A stretch of 64,000 bases of DNA from Aliigemmobacter aestuarii (GCF_004799285.1 NZ_SSND01000003.1:248001-312000), one strand, 5' to 3'. Shown: positions 25,998 to 34,732, counted from the stretch's first letter. Translations and numbers: made by a program. The notes: generated from the sequence alone by a model not told the origin.

Positions 25998-26024
25998 GAA
26001 AGGATCGTTTTTGTCGATCCTTTC
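25998..26024. terminator. Terminator between convergent genes
   Basis: A 10-bp stem GAAAGGATCG/CGATCCTTTC with a T-rich loop lies 6 bp after the hypothetical gene ending at 25991. The RTX gene ends at 26082 on the opposite strand. Confidence 0.65.
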
Positions 26025-26081
26025 CAGGGACATACCCTTATTCGACGATGGGCAAGAGACGCCAAGGCGCCTCCGGGCCGC

Positions 26082-27206
26082 CTAGAGGATGATGTCTGAC
26101 GCGTAGAGGCGCGTGACATCCTCGACCACGATCACGAAATCGGGGCGACGGTCGCCGTTCACGTCGCCCATCAGCTTTTCGTTGTCAAAGCGCAACTGCC
26201 CGGCCCGTCCGGTGAACCCGTTCCCGCCGATGTAGTTGAAATCCTGATTTCCGCCGCGCAACACATTGGCGTCGATCCGGGCCAGGACGATCAGGTCGCC
26301 CTCCAGGCGGTCGAAATCGTTGATGGTTTCGGTGTTGCGGGTCTGCACCGGCGCGTCGCGGACCGAGTTGAAGACAAATCTGTCCGCCCCGCCATCCCCT
26401 TGCAGAAAATCCGCGCCCCGTCCGCCTACCAGCACATCGCGCCCGCCCGAGGAAACGCCCACATCGCCGAACAGATAGTCGCGCCCGTTGCCGCCGAACA
26501 GCCGGTCATTGCCCGCGTTGCCGCCAAGGTTGTCCCTGCCGCCATTACCGCGCAGCACGTCATTGCCGTAAAAGCCCGACAAAAGATCGGCGCCGCGTCC
26601 GCCCAGCAACACATCGCTCCCATAGCCGCCCAGGAGCCTGTCATTGCCAAAATTGCCCAACAGCGTGTCGTTGCCGTCCATGCCCCACAGCGTATCGGCG
26701 CCGCCCCGGCCGACGATCCGTTCCGAGGCATAGGTGCCGTCGATCTCTTCGCTGGCGCTCGTGCCATAGATCGGCGCGCCCGGGGTGCTGCCACCGCCGC
26801 CGGTGCCGCCACCCCCACCGGTTCCGCCGCCCCCCGCACCCACGGTGAACAGTTCGGCAAACGAAGAATAATCCTGCGTGTAGAAGGTGCCGTATTGGTA
26901 CTCGGCCACCGTCACCGTCAGATAATAGCGCCCGTCCGGGATATCGACCTCGCCGCCGAAGCGGATGTTGTAGTAATAGCTGTTTTCGTTAAGCGTGCCG
27001 TTGGTCGGGGTATAGTCCAACACCCGGTAGCCGGTGATCGTGCCGCCGCTGTATGGCGATGTCGTGGCCCAGAGTGTGAAACGAACCGTGCCCGAGGTCG
27101 TGTCGTAATAGGGATTGTTGTCGTCATAGTCGACGCGATCAATCTCGACTGTGGCATAACCGCCGGAAACCTGCACGCGGACGGTGCCGCTAATGTCAAA
27201 ACCCAT
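26082..27206 (-). CDS. RTX calcium-binding repeat protein
   Basis: A 374-residue protein of hemolysin-type calcium-binding organisation. The first about 125 residues are a beta-rich domain with Tyr/Thr-rich strands (GYATVEIDRVDYDDNNPYY). A poly-glycine linker (GGGGTGGGGGTGGGG) is followed by about twelve RTX nonapeptides of GGxGxDxLx type (about 167-276; for example LLGNFGNDRLLGGYGSDVLL). The C-terminal part with RFVFNSVRDAP and INDFDRLEGDLIVLARID resembles the serralysin-like C-terminus used as a type I secretion signal. ATG 27206 with GGGAG at 8 nt is preferred over TTG 27269. No hydrolase domain is visible and no type I secretion genes are adjacent. Role unknown; extracellular and calcium-dependent by inference. 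Confidence 0.88.
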   Translation of the reverse strand: MGFDISGTVRVQVSGGYATVEIDRVDYDDNNPYYDTTSGTVRFTLWATTSPYSGGTITGYRVLDYTPTNGTLNENSYYYNIRFGGEVDIPDGRYYLTVTVAEYQYGTFYTQDYSSFAELFTVGAGGGGTGGGGGTGGGGSTPGAPIYGTSASEEIDGTYASERIVGRGGADTLWGMDGNDTLLGNFGNDRLLGGYGSDVLLGGRGADLLSGFYGNDVLRGNGGRDNLGGNAGNDRLFGGNGRDYLFGDVGVSSGGRDVLVGGRGADFLQGDGGADRFVFNSVRDAPVQTRNTETINDFDRLEGDLIVLARIDANVLRGGNQDFNYIGGNGFTGRAGQLRFDNEKLMGDVNGDRRPDFVIVVEDVTRLYASDIIL

Positions 27207-27376
27207 GGCCAAATCTCCCTGCCGGACCGGGGCCACCCGTTCCCAACTGGCAGCCGGAAAAGGTGACAATGGAAGTCACGTTAACAAAAAGGTCCATGAA
27301 ATTAAAGGCCGGGGCGGGAATTACAGGCTCAGGTTGTATTTCGCCGCTGCCAATTTCGGGATGGGGGTGCGCGTCT

Positions 27377-27952
27377 TCAGCGCGTCAGGATCATCCGGTC
27401 GCCCGCGATCTCGATCCGGAATCGGCCCAGATAATCCATCCCCAGAAGCGATCCATCCATCTGTCCGTCGGTGACATAGGCGCGCAGGCTCGGATCATGG
27501 AACGGGGGCAGGGCGACGTCGCTCAGGGTGACGGCGGCGGTGCGCACGGTGCCGTTCGCGGTTTCGGCAAGCCCCATGTAGGGCAGGGTTTCCGGGTCGA
27601 TCCCCAGCCGCCGCGCATCCGCCTGCGACAGCACCACGTTCGTCGCCCCCGTGTCGACGAGGAAGGGGATCTCGGTCCCGTCGATCGTCAGCGTCAGGTG
27701 ATAATGCCCGTCGGACCCGCGCGGCACCTCGATCGAGCCGTCCTGCCGAACCTGCTGCATCGGCATGACCGTCCGGCTGATGTCGGACCACAGGCCATAG
27801 CCCGCCAGGACACCAAGGAAGATCAGCCCCCAGGCCATGGCCGACCGCAGGGCAAAGCCGATCCGGCCCCGGTATTCCACCATGACCCAGCCCCCCACCG
27901 CGACCAGCAGGATCAGAAGATAGGCCAGGCGGCCGATGTCGAATTCGTCCAT
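27377..27952 (-). CDS. Retropepsin-like aspartic protease, membrane-anchored
   Basis: TIGR02281-type clan AA aspartic protease, 191 residues. Two N-terminal membrane segments (about 8-26, LAYLLILLVAVGGWVMV, and 33-50, AMAWGLIFLGVLAGYGLW) are followed by a single retropepsin domain. The catalytic motif is LVDTGATNVVLS (Asp100), and the flap-distal segment LLGMDYLGRFRIEI ends the fold. Such single-domain proteases act as dimers; the domain is likely periplasmic and its substrates are unknown. ATG 27952 follows AAGGA. The gene lies between the RTX gene and the marC-like gene, all on the minus strand. Confidence 0.9.
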   Translation of the reverse strand: MDEFDIGRLAYLLILLVAVGGWVMVEYRGRIGFALRSAMAWGLIFLGVLAGYGLWSDISRTVMPMQQVRQDGSIEVPRGSDGHYHLTLTIDGTEIPFLVDTGATNVVLSQADARRLGIDPETLPYMGLAETANGTVRTAAVTLSDVALPPFHDPSLRAYVTDGQMDGSLLGMDYLGRFRIEIAGDRMILTR

Positions 27953-28025
27953 TGGGCGTCCTTGGGTTGGGCTTGGTTCGGGGAAAACCATCCCCCGCCA
28001 TCCGGATATGGGGGCCGGGGGCGGT

Positions 28026-28640
28026 TCAGATCAAGCCGGTGCCGCGCACGCCGTCGATCACGAACTGCACCGACAGCGCGGCCAGCAGCATCCCCAGAAG
28101 CCGGGTGATGACCAGCGTCCCGGTGCGCCCCAAGGCGCGTTCCAGCGGCGGCGCGGCGAGGAAGAACAGGTAGGTGACCCCCAGCATCGCGAAGAGAAGC
28201 CCCAGAACCGCCGCCATGCCCTGCCAGTCGCCGCCCGATTCCCCCATCAGCAGGATCATCGTGGCGATGGCCCCCGGCCCGGCGATCAGCGGTGTCGCCA
28301 GCGGAAAGACCGACGGGTCGTGATGCGGGTCGGGCTGCTGGCCCTCGCGCCTTTGGGTGCGGCGTTCGAACAGCATGTCGAGGGCGGTCAGGAACAGAAG
28401 GATGCCGCCGGCGATGCGGAAGGCGGGCATGGAGATGCCGACGAAACCCAGGATGGATTCCCCCGCCAGACCGAAAAGCGTGAGGATGCCCCCCGCGATC
28501 AGCGTCGCCCGAAGCGCGAGCTTGCGCCGGTGGGCCGCGTCCATCCCTTGCGTCAGCGCGATGAACAACGGCACCAGCCCCGGCGGGTCGATCACCACGA
28601 AGAGCGTGGCGAAAGCGGTGATCAGAAAGGCGCTGTCCAT
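28026..28640 (-). CDS. MarC family integral membrane protein
   Basis: A 204-residue protein with about six membrane helices of the MarC/UPF0056 family. Conserved elements are FATLFVVIDPPGLVPLFIALT near residue 9, FRIAGGILLFLTALDML, and SVFPLATPLIAGPGAIATMILL with the family's P-A-GPG signature. A hydrophilic loop rich in Arg, Gln and His (ERRTQRREGQQPDPHHDP) separates the two halves. The family's transport function is unproven; it is not a drug-resistance determinant. ATG 28640 gives the conserved N-terminus. Confidence 0.9.
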   Translation of the reverse strand: MDSAFLITAFATLFVVIDPPGLVPLFIALTQGMDAAHRRKLALRATLIAGGILTLFGLAGESILGFVGISMPAFRIAGGILLFLTALDMLFERRTQRREGQQPDPHHDPSVFPLATPLIAGPGAIATMILLMGESGGDWQGMAAVLGLLFAMLGVTYLFFLAAPPLERALGRTGTLVITRLLGMLLAALSVQFVIDGVRGTGLI

Positions 28641-28764
28641 CCCCCGAGGAATAGGGGGCCAGCCACGGCGCGGCAAGCGGAAACGGCAGGGACCGCCTTG
28701 GGGGGCATCGAGCCCCCACGCGGCGGCGGGGCCGCGGGAAGAGGGTCGGGCGGCGCGCGGGTCG

Positions 28765-28800
28765 GGAAGGGGGAATGGGTATTTGGATCAGGTTGAAGCC
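28765..28800. repeat. Degenerate intergenic repeat element
   Basis: GGGGGAATGGGTATTTGGAT followed by CAGGTTGAAG resembles the forward dispersed element with several substitutions. It lies in the 274-bp gap between the marC-like gene and the ABC-F gene; nothing else was recognised there. Confidence 0.45.
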
Positions 28801-28914
28801 GGTGGCGGTTGCACTGCGCCAAGTGCCAGATCCCCGCCCCCTGGTTCTTTGGGTCTGGCCCTCCTTGAGCCGCCGGACGACAGGGGCGGTTTGGGGGCGG
28901 GTGGCGGAATCCGG

Positions 28915-30774
28915 TCAGCCGCCCGCTGCCTCCAGCCTTTCCTGCGCGTCCATCCACAGCGCCTCGGCCCGGTGTTCGGCTTCTTCGAGTTCGGCGAACT
29001 TGCGGTTCCAGCCTTCCAGCTCGCCGATGCGGGCGTCTTCGTAAAGCCCGGGATCGGCGAGTTTTTCCGACAGTTTCGTGCGCATCTCGGCCAGTCGGGC
29101 CAGGCGGTCCTCGCATTTGCGAACATCGGCGCGCAGGGCGAGAATCTCGTCCCGGCTGGCGCGGCGGGGCGTGTCGGCGCCCTTTGCGGCGGGTTTCAGC
29201 GAGGCCTTGCCCGCATCGTCGCCCGCCAGCAGTTCGTCGCGATAGGCCTCAAGGTCGCGCGTGTAGGGCGTGACCGCGCCGCCCTTCACCAGCCAGAGCC
29301 GGTCGGCCACAAGCCCCAGAAGATGCATGTCGTGGCTGACAAGGATCACCGCGCCGGCATATTCTGTCAGCGCCTCGACCAGCGCCTCGCGGCTTTCGAT
29401 GTCGAGGTGGTTCGTCGGTTCGTCGAGGATCAGGAGGTGGGGCGCGTCGATCGTGGCCAGAAGCAGGCTGAGGCGCGCCTTCTGCCCGCCCGACAGCCGC
29501 GCGACGGCGGTATCGGCCTGATCGGCGGTCAGGCCGAAACCCGCAAGCCGCGCGCGCAGTTTCGACTGGTGTTCCTCGGGGCGCAGGCGCTGGACATGCT
29601 GGAGGGGCGTTTCGTCGATATGAAGCTCGTCGACCTGATGCTGCGCGAAATAGCCGATGCGCAGCTTCGAATGGCGGGTGATCCGCCCCGTGCCGTCCAG
29701 CTTGCCTGCCAGAAGCTTGGACAGGGTCGATTTGCCCTCGCCGTTGCGGCCCAGAAGCGCGATGCGGTCGTCCTGGTCGATCCTGAGGTTCAGGCCGCGC
29801 AGCACCGGCGGGCCGCCGTAACCGACGCTCACGCCTTCCAGGTTGATGATCGGGGGCGACAGTTCCTCGGGCGCGGGGAAGGTAAAGACCATCTTCCGCG
29901 CCTCTTCTGGCGCGGTGATCGGCGTCATCCTTTCCAGCATCTTGACGCGGGATTGCGCCTGCACGGCCTTCGAGGCCTTGGCCTTGAACCGGTCCACGAA
30001 GGATTGCAGATGCGCGCGCCGCGCCTCCTGCTTTTTCGCCTCGGCGGCCTGCACCGCGCGCCGTTCGGCCATCTGGCGGGCGAACTGGTCATATCCGCCT
30101 TGCCAGTAGGTCAGCTTGCGCGCGTCCAGATGCAGGATGCCCTGCACGGCGCGGTTCAGAAGGCCCCGGTCGTGGCTGATGATGATGACGGTATGCGGGT
30201 AGCGCGCCAGGTAGCTTTCCAGCCACAGCGCGCCTTCCAGGTCGAGATAGTTCGTGGGTTCGTCCAGAAGCAGGTAGTCGGGTTGCGCGAACAGCACGCC
30301 GGCCAGCGCGACCCGCATCTGCCAGCCGCCCGAGAAATCCGAACAGGGCCGCGCCTGCGCCGCACTGTCGAAGCCGAGGCCCTTGAGGATCGCACTGGCG
30401 CGGCCTTCGGCCGACCAGGCGTCGATGTCGGTCAGCCGGGCCTGGATTTCGGCGATCCGGTGCGGATCGGTGGCGGTGTCGGCCTCGGCCAGAAGGGCCG
30501 CGCGTTCGGTGTCGGCGGCCAGTACCGTATCCAGAAGCGATGTCGCGGAGGATGGAACCTCTTGCGCCACGCCGCCCACGCGGGCACGTGCGGGCAGGCT
30601 GATCTCGCCCCCTTCCAGCGCGAGTTCGCCCCGGATCAGGCGAAAGAGCGTGGTTTTGCCGGTGCCGTTGCGGCCCACAAGCCCAACCTTGTGGCCGGTG
30701 GGAATGGTGGCGGATGCCCCCTCGAACAGGGGGCGCCCTTCGACCGAATAGGTGATGTCGGATATGCGCAGCAT
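28915..30774 (-). CDS. ABC-F family ATPase (YheS/Uup-like)
   Basis: A 619-residue soluble protein with two ABC domains and no membrane segment. Domain 1 has Walker A GRNGTGKTT (34-42) and signature FSGGW with YLLLDEPTNYLDLEG. Domain 2 has GRNGEGKST (342-350) and signature LSGGQKARL with LILDEPTNHLDIES. The linker between them carries the charged ABC-F interdomain helix (RRAHLQSFVDRFKAKASKAVQAQSRVKMLERM), and the C-terminus has a coiled-coil extension (about 560-619). ABC-F proteins act on ribosomes stalled during elongation. Overall layout is closest to YheS. It follows no clear operon partner. Confidence 0.93.
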   Translation of the reverse strand: MLRISDITYSVEGRPLFEGASATIPTGHKVGLVGRNGTGKTTLFRLIRGELALEGGEISLPARARVGGVAQEVPSSATSLLDTVLAADTERAALLAEADTATDPHRIAEIQARLTDIDAWSAEGRASAILKGLGFDSAAQARPCSDFSGGWQMRVALAGVLFAQPDYLLLDEPTNYLDLEGALWLESYLARYPHTVIIISHDRGLLNRAVQGILHLDARKLTYWQGGYDQFARQMAERRAVQAAEAKKQEARRAHLQSFVDRFKAKASKAVQAQSRVKMLERMTPITAPEEARKMVFTFPAPEELSPPIINLEGVSVGYGGPPVLRGLNLRIDQDDRIALLGRNGEGKSTLSKLLAGKLDGTGRITRHSKLRIGYFAQHQVDELHIDETPLQHVQRLRPEEHQSKLRARLAGFGLTADQADTAVARLSGGQKARLSLLLATIDAPHLLILDEPTNHLDIESREALVEALTEYAGAVILVSHDMHLLGLVADRLWLVKGGAVTPYTRDLEAYRDELLAGDDAGKASLKPAAKGADTPRRASRDEILALRADVRKCEDRLARLAEMRTKLSEKLADPGLYEDARIGELEGWNRKFAELEEAEHRAEALWMDAQERLEAAGG

Positions 30775-30813
30775 GGGCGCGATGGGTGACGCAGAGGCCC
30801 GTGCTTGTCAATC

Positions 30814-30869
30814 CGCCCGGAATGGCCCGCCCGGAATGGCCCGCCCGGAATGGCCCGCCCGGAATGGCC
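30814..30869. repeat. Tandem repeat, 4 x 14 bp
   Basis: Four perfect tandem copies of CGCCCGGAATGGCC fill the gap between the ABC-F start (30774) and the stop of the small secreted protein gene (30876). Each unit contains the near-palindrome GGCCCGCC/GGAATGG. Copy number is likely variable between strains. Confidence 0.9.
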
Positions 30870-30875
30870 TGCGGG

Positions 30876-31157
30876 TCAGTCGAGAAGGCCCGCCATAAGG
30901 TCCACGCTCCACGACCGGAAGCCCACCATCGGCTGGTCGCCCTCTTCGGAGAAGGCAAAGACGTTGATCTGTTCGGCATGGACGGACATCCGGCAGAAGG
31001 TGCGCTCCTGCGCCAGATCGGCCGGGCAAAGCGCCATGTCCACATGGGGCACCGATGCCTCGAACATCTCATAGGACAGGGGCAGGGGGGTGGGATCGGC
31101 GTAGGCCGGCGCAGCCAGCGAGGCGATCAGGGCAAGGGCAGCAGTGGGGCGGATCAT
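30876..31157 (-). CDS. Small secreted hypothetical protein
   Basis: A 93-residue protein with a clear signal peptide MIRPTAALALIASLAAPAYA and a mature part of about 73 residues with two cysteines (ALCPADLAQERTFCRMSVHAEQ) that could form a disulfide. The mature part contains QINVFAFSEEGDQPMVGFRSW. I do not recognise the family. ATG 31157 is preferred because GGAG lies 8 nt upstream; an ATG at 31169 is in frame. The gene diverges from ndk. Periplasmic location is inferred. Confidence 0.7.
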   Translation of the reverse strand: MIRPTAALALIASLAAPAYADPTPLPLSYEMFEASVPHVDMALCPADLAQERTFCRMSVHAEQINVFAFSEEGDQPMVGFRSWSVDLMAGLLD

Positions 31158-31409
31158 CGGGGTCTCCATTGGTTGATGAGAAAGGCATACTAAAACAGTC
31201 AGAAAATGGATATGGTGCGGATTGTCGCGGGGAGGAGACGGCGGGGGCGGGGGCGGATGTTCACCGGCCTTCGGGTAATGTGCGGCCACGTTGCCGGGGC
31301 TTTTCATCCTGTCATGCCCATGTTAGCAGGCGCGCATATTCCGGGCCGCGGGTTTTCCCCCGCAGCCAGGCACCCACAGACCCGAACAGACAACCGAAAG
31401 GCCAAGACA

Positions 31410-31832
31410 ATGGCGACCGAACGCACCCTGTCCATCATCAAGCCCGATGCCACCAAGCGCAACCTGACCGGCAAGATCGTTGCCAAGTTCGAAGAGGCCG
31501 GCCTGCGCGTCGTCGCCTCGAAGCGCATCCACCTGTCGCCCGCCCAGGCCGGCCAGTTCTATGCCGAGCACAAGGAACGCCCCTTCTATGGCGAACTCTG
31601 CGCGTTCATGGCGTCCGAACCGGTCGTCGTGCAGGTTCTGGAAGGTGAAAGCGCCATCGCGAAGAACCGCGAAGTGATGGGTGCGACCGACCCGGCGCAG
31701 GCCGCCGACGGCACCATCCGCAAGGAATTCGCACTGTCGAAGGGCGAAAACTCCGTCCACGGGTCCGACAGCCCGGAATCGGCCGCGCGCGAGATCGCGT
31801 TCTTCTTCTCGGGTCTTGAACTGGTTGGCTGA
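31410..31832 (+). CDS. ndk: Nucleoside diphosphate kinase
   Basis: Transfers gamma-phosphate between nucleoside tri- and diphosphates via a phosphohistidine; 140 residues, the standard length. [20 protein letters not shown] at the N-terminus and the active-site NSVHGSDS (His117) are both intact. AAAGG precedes the ATG at 31410. It is a single-gene unit with its own terminator; upstream frames are open but lie in the 240-bp intergenic region. Confidence 0.97.
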   Translation: MATERTLSIIKPDATKRNLTGKIVAKFEEAGLRVVASKRIHLSPAQAGQFYAEHKERPFYGELCAFMASEPVVVQVLEGESAIAKNREVMGATDPAQAADGTIRKEFALSKGENSVHGSDSPESAAREIAFFFSGLELVG

Positions 31833-31858
31833 AAGCCTGCCTGATAGGCACGAAAGGG

Positions 31859-31886
31859 AAAGGCCGCCCCGTCGGGGCGGCCTTTT
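31859..31886. terminator. Terminator after ndk
   Basis: A perfect 12-bp stem AAAGGCCGCCCC/GGGGCGGCCTTT with a 3-nt loop and flanking A and T runs can work in both directions. It separates convergent ndk and the TfoX C-domain gene. Confidence 0.85.
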
Positions 31887-31921
31887 CCGTTTGCCTCCAG
31901 GGCAAGGTGGATACCTCTTCC

Positions 31922-32254
31922 CTATGATCGTCGCGGGATGACGCCGAGCGCGTCAAGCTCTGCGTCCAGCCGCGAGGCGGGGCCGGGCGCGGCCTCGGCC
32001 TTCAACGCGTCGAAACGGGCGCGCAGCGCCTTTTTCTCGTCCCCCTGGCAATCGTTCCAGGGGCGGCCCTGAAGGCCCATGACCAGAACGTAATAGCCGA
32101 TGAAATGCGGCTGCGTTCCCGCGCGCATCAGGGCAAGGTAGGCCGCATCGGCCCCCATGGCCCGCACCTCTTCGGCCGAATGGATCCCGGCGCGCGCAAA
32201 CGCGGCCTCGGTCGCGGGGCCGAGATTGCGGATCGAGGATATGGGCGTGGACAT
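31922..32254 (-). CDS. TfoX C-terminal domain protein
   Basis: A 110-residue protein consisting mainly of a helix-hairpin-helix-like TfoX_C domain: ISSIRNLGPATEAAFARAGIHSAEEVRAMGADAAYLALMRAG. The full-length competence regulator TfoX also has an N-terminal domain, which is absent here, so a regulatory role in competence should not be assumed. The family is commonly a stand-alone protein in alphaproteobacteria. ATG 32254 is used instead of the GTG two codons earlier. The C-terminal third is charged and unconserved. Confidence 0.85.
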   Translation of the reverse strand: MSTPISSIRNLGPATEAAFARAGIHSAEEVRAMGADAAYLALMRAGTQPHFIGYYVLVMGLQGRPWNDCQGDEKKALRARFDALKAEAAPGPASRLDAELDALGVIPRRS

Positions 32255-32338
32255 GGACACCGCACGAAACCTGGTCGGGGCAAAGACTAGCTGCCTTGCC
32301 CTGCCCGGATCAAGCGTGCCCGGTTACGGGAAAAGGTG

Positions 32339-32476
32339 TCAGATCGACGCCCAGTCCCGGATGATGGGCTGACCCTGCTGCTGCGAGGGGCCGGACGACT
32401 GGCCCTGCTGTTGCGAAGGGGTTTGCGCGCCACCCTGCTGCTGGGTGCCTTGCTGGGTCTGGTTGGCCTTGGCCAT
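32339..32476 (-). CDS. Gln/Gly-rich microprotein of 45 residues
   Basis: A small frame with a good GGAG ribosome-binding site 7 nt before the ATG. After MAKANQTQQG it is almost entirely Gln, Gly, Ser and Pro, with the repeated unit SQQQGQ (PSQQQGQ twice), and ends in a hydrophobic-charged tail PIIRDWASI. It has no membrane segment and should be disordered. It starts in the gap between the TfoX-domain gene and dctM, on the same strand as the former. The overlapping plus-strand frame is leucine-rich only because it is the complement. Not recognised; moderate confidence that it is expressed. Confidence 0.5.
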   Translation of the reverse strand: MAKANQTQQGTQQQGGAQTPSQQQGQSSGPSQQQGQPIIRDWASI

Positions 32477-32650
32477 GTTACTGCTCCGCCTCTGGCGATA
32501 CTGGTTTTGATCCTTGCACCCCGCCAACCTGATCGCACCGTGTGGCGCAGTCACGACCGAAGGACCGCAAAAATGTGGCGGCGATCTATGTCGCCGCCGC
32601 CAATTTTACAAGGCATTTCGCAGGCCTGTCACATCACGATTGAACACGTG

Positions 32651-34045
32651 TCATTTCACGATTGTTTCAGGCCCCATCATCAGGGTCGGTAGCCAGGTCG
32701 ACAGCCAGGGCACATAGGTCACGATCACCAGGAACACGAGCAGCACCATCAGGAACGGAAGCGCCGCCCGCACCACCGCCATGATCGACATGTTGGCGAT
32801 GCCCGAGGTCACGAACAGGTTCAGCCCCACCGGCGGCGTGATCATGCCGATCTCCATGTTGACGACCATGATGATGCCCAGGTGGATCGGGTCGATGCCC
32901 AGTTCCATCGCGATCGGAAAGACGATCGGCGCGACGATCACGATCAGCCCCGACGGTTCCATGAACTGGCCGCCGATCAGCAGGATCAGGTTGACCGTGA
33001 TAAGGAACATGACCGGCCCGAAGCCCGCCGACAGCATCGCGTTGGCGATCTGCTGGGGAACCTGTTCCTCGGTCAGGACGTGCTTCAGGATCAGCGCGTT
33101 GGCGATGATGAACATCAGCGTGATCGTCAGCTTGCCCGCCTCGAACAGCGTTTGCTTGGTGTCGGGGTGGAAGAAGGCCGTGACCACCGCCACGGGCTTG
33201 CGCCAGAGCGGGATCGGCGCCGCGCCGTCCTTGCCCGCAAGCGGCCCCATGTCGCGATAGACGAAGACCGCGATCAGGAAGGCATAGACCGAGGCGACGG
33301 CGGCGGCCTCGGTGGGCGTGAAGATGGCCCCGGTGACGCCGGGGATGCCATAGATCCCCACCATGATGATGACGATCAGCATCAGGCCCCAGAAGGCACC
33401 CGCAAAGCTTTCGAGGATCTCGCCCCAGCCGGCCCAATCGCCCTTGGGCAGCTTGCGGACGATGGCGATCACCAGGATCGTGGCCATCAGCATCAGACCC
33501 GCCAGCAATCCCGGCAAGACGCCGGCAAGGAACATCCGCCCCACCGACACGTCGGTCGCGCTGGCATAGACCACCATCACGATCGAGGGCGGGATCAGGA
33601 TGCCAAGCGTGCCCGCGTTGCAGATCACGCCGGCGGCGAAATCCTTGGTGTATCCCACCTGCCGCATCGCCGCGATGACGATGGAGCCGATCGCGACCAC
33701 GGTCGCGGGCGACGACCCGGAAAGGGCCGCGAACATCATGCAGGCCAGCACCCCGGCGATGGCAAGGCCACCGGGCAGGTGCCCCACGCAGGCGATGGCG
33801 AACCGGATGATCCGCCGCGCCACGCCGCCCGTCGACATGAAGGTGGAGGCGAGGATGAAGAACGGGATCGCCAGCAGCGTGTAATGCCCTTCCATCGCCT
33901 GATAGAAGGTTTGCGCGATCGAGGCCAGCGAGGTGTCGGAGTAGATCAGCAGGAACAGGATCGACGACAGGCCAAGCGCGATGGCGATCGGCATCCCGAT
34001 CAGCAGGAACGCCACGACCATCACGAAAAGGAAAACGACGTCCAT
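32651..34045 (-). CDS. dctM: TRAP transporter large permease DctM
   Basis: Large membrane subunit of a tripartite ATP-independent periplasmic transporter, 464 residues with about twelve membrane segments. Typical blocks are FALLIGMPIAIALGLSSILF-like sequence at the N-terminus, GGVARRIIRFAIACVGHLPGGLAIAGVLACMMFAALSGSSPATVVAIGSI, and the C-terminal NMEIGMITPPVGLNLFVTSGIA. A cytoplasmic insertion between helices (about 255-300) makes it slightly longer than minimal DctM. It follows dctQ by 3 bp. The cognate sensors upstream (dctB-dctD) suggest C4-dicarboxylates as substrate. Confidence 0.95.
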   Translation of the reverse strand: MDVVFLFVMVVAFLLIGMPIAIALGLSSILFLLIYSDTSLASIAQTFYQAMEGHYTLLAIPFFILASTFMSTGGVARRIIRFAIACVGHLPGGLAIAGVLACMMFAALSGSSPATVVAIGSIVIAAMRQVGYTKDFAAGVICNAGTLGILIPPSIVMVVYASATDVSVGRMFLAGVLPGLLAGLMLMATILVIAIVRKLPKGDWAGWGEILESFAGAFWGLMLIVIIMVGIYGIPGVTGAIFTPTEAAAVASVYAFLIAVFVYRDMGPLAGKDGAAPIPLWRKPVAVVTAFFHPDTKQTLFEAGKLTITLMFIIANALILKHVLTEEQVPQQIANAMLSAGFGPVMFLITVNLILLIGGQFMEPSGLIVIVAPIVFPIAMELGIDPIHLGIIMVVNMEIGMITPPVGLNLFVTSGIANMSIMAVVRAALPFLMVLLVFLVIVTYVPWLSTWLPTLMMGPETIVK

Positions 34046-34048
34046 GGC

Positions 34049-34732
34049 TTATTCCTCGTAATTCATGTGGCGGACATCGGCCACGGCGTCTTCGGCCTCG
34101 TGGCTGACGATCAGGCCAAGGCGCGTGCCGGTCCAGATGCCCACGGTGGCCTGGATCAGCCGGAACAGCAGAAGGCCCACCCCGAACGGCAGGATCGCGT
34201 AGGGAATGACGCGGGGCAGCTTGTCATAGGCCTCGCCTTGGTTGATCAGGGGCTCAAGCCAGCGGAACATATCCAGCATCGGAACCTGTTCGGTAACATA
34301 GAAGGCGCGGTCGCGCGTTGCCTGGAACCCGGTCGGGAACCAGCGCCCCGAGGTCTGTTCCAGTGCGGCGAAGGGCGCCCAGTAATCCCATGCGCCTTTC
34401 ATCAGAAAGACCGCGTAAAGGATCGACAGCGCCGCCGCGACCAGCGCCAGAGCCCGCCGCGGAGCGGGCGGAAGGATGCCCGTGATCGCATCGACGCCCA
34501 GATGCGCGGTGACCTTCACCGCATAGGACACGCCGAAGATCACCAGCCAGGCAAAGAGGATCAGCGTGACCTCCAGCCCCCAGATCAGCGATGAGTTGAA
34601 GACGTAGCGCAAGACCACGTTCACGAAAGTGACGAGCGTCATCAGGCCCAGGAGCACCGCGATCGCGGTTTCCTCGAACGTGTGGACGATCTGCGCAAGC
34701 CGCGTCGGCGGCCGGTATTTCTGTCCGCTCAT
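34049..34732 (-). CDS. dctQ: TRAP transporter small permease DctQ
   Basis: Small membrane subunit, 227 residues, with four main helices: AIAVLLGLMTLVTFVNVVLRYVF, GLEVTLILFAWLVIFGVSYAVK, ALALVAAALSILYAVFLMKG and VIPYAILPFGVGLLLFRLIQ. The segment between helices 3 and 4 is longer than usual (about 60 residues), giving a larger protein than typical DctQ of about 160-190. ATG 34732 has a strong GAGGGGGGAA site. It sits between dctP and dctM in a standard dctPQM order. Confidence 0.94.
   Translation of the reverse strand: MSGQKYRPPTRLAQIVHTFEETAIAVLLGLMTLVTFVNVVLRYVFNSSLIWGLEVTLILFAWLVIFGVSYAVKVTAHLGVDAITGILPPAPRRALALVAAALSILYAVFLMKGAWDYWAPFAALEQTSGRWFPTGFQATRDRAFYVTEQVPMLDMFRWLEPLINQGEAYDKLPRVIPYAILPFGVGLLLFRLIQATVGIWTGTRLGLIVSHEAEDAVADVRHMNYEE

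Noticed and set aside
30814-30869. CRISPR-like array
   Set aside because: The 14-bp units are contiguous with no spacers; it is a simple tandem repeat.
32336-32692. Plus-strand 118-residue Leu-rich frame
   Set aside because: It is the complement of the Gln-rich repeat (CTG/CAG) and crosses into the dctM end; no ribosome-binding site.
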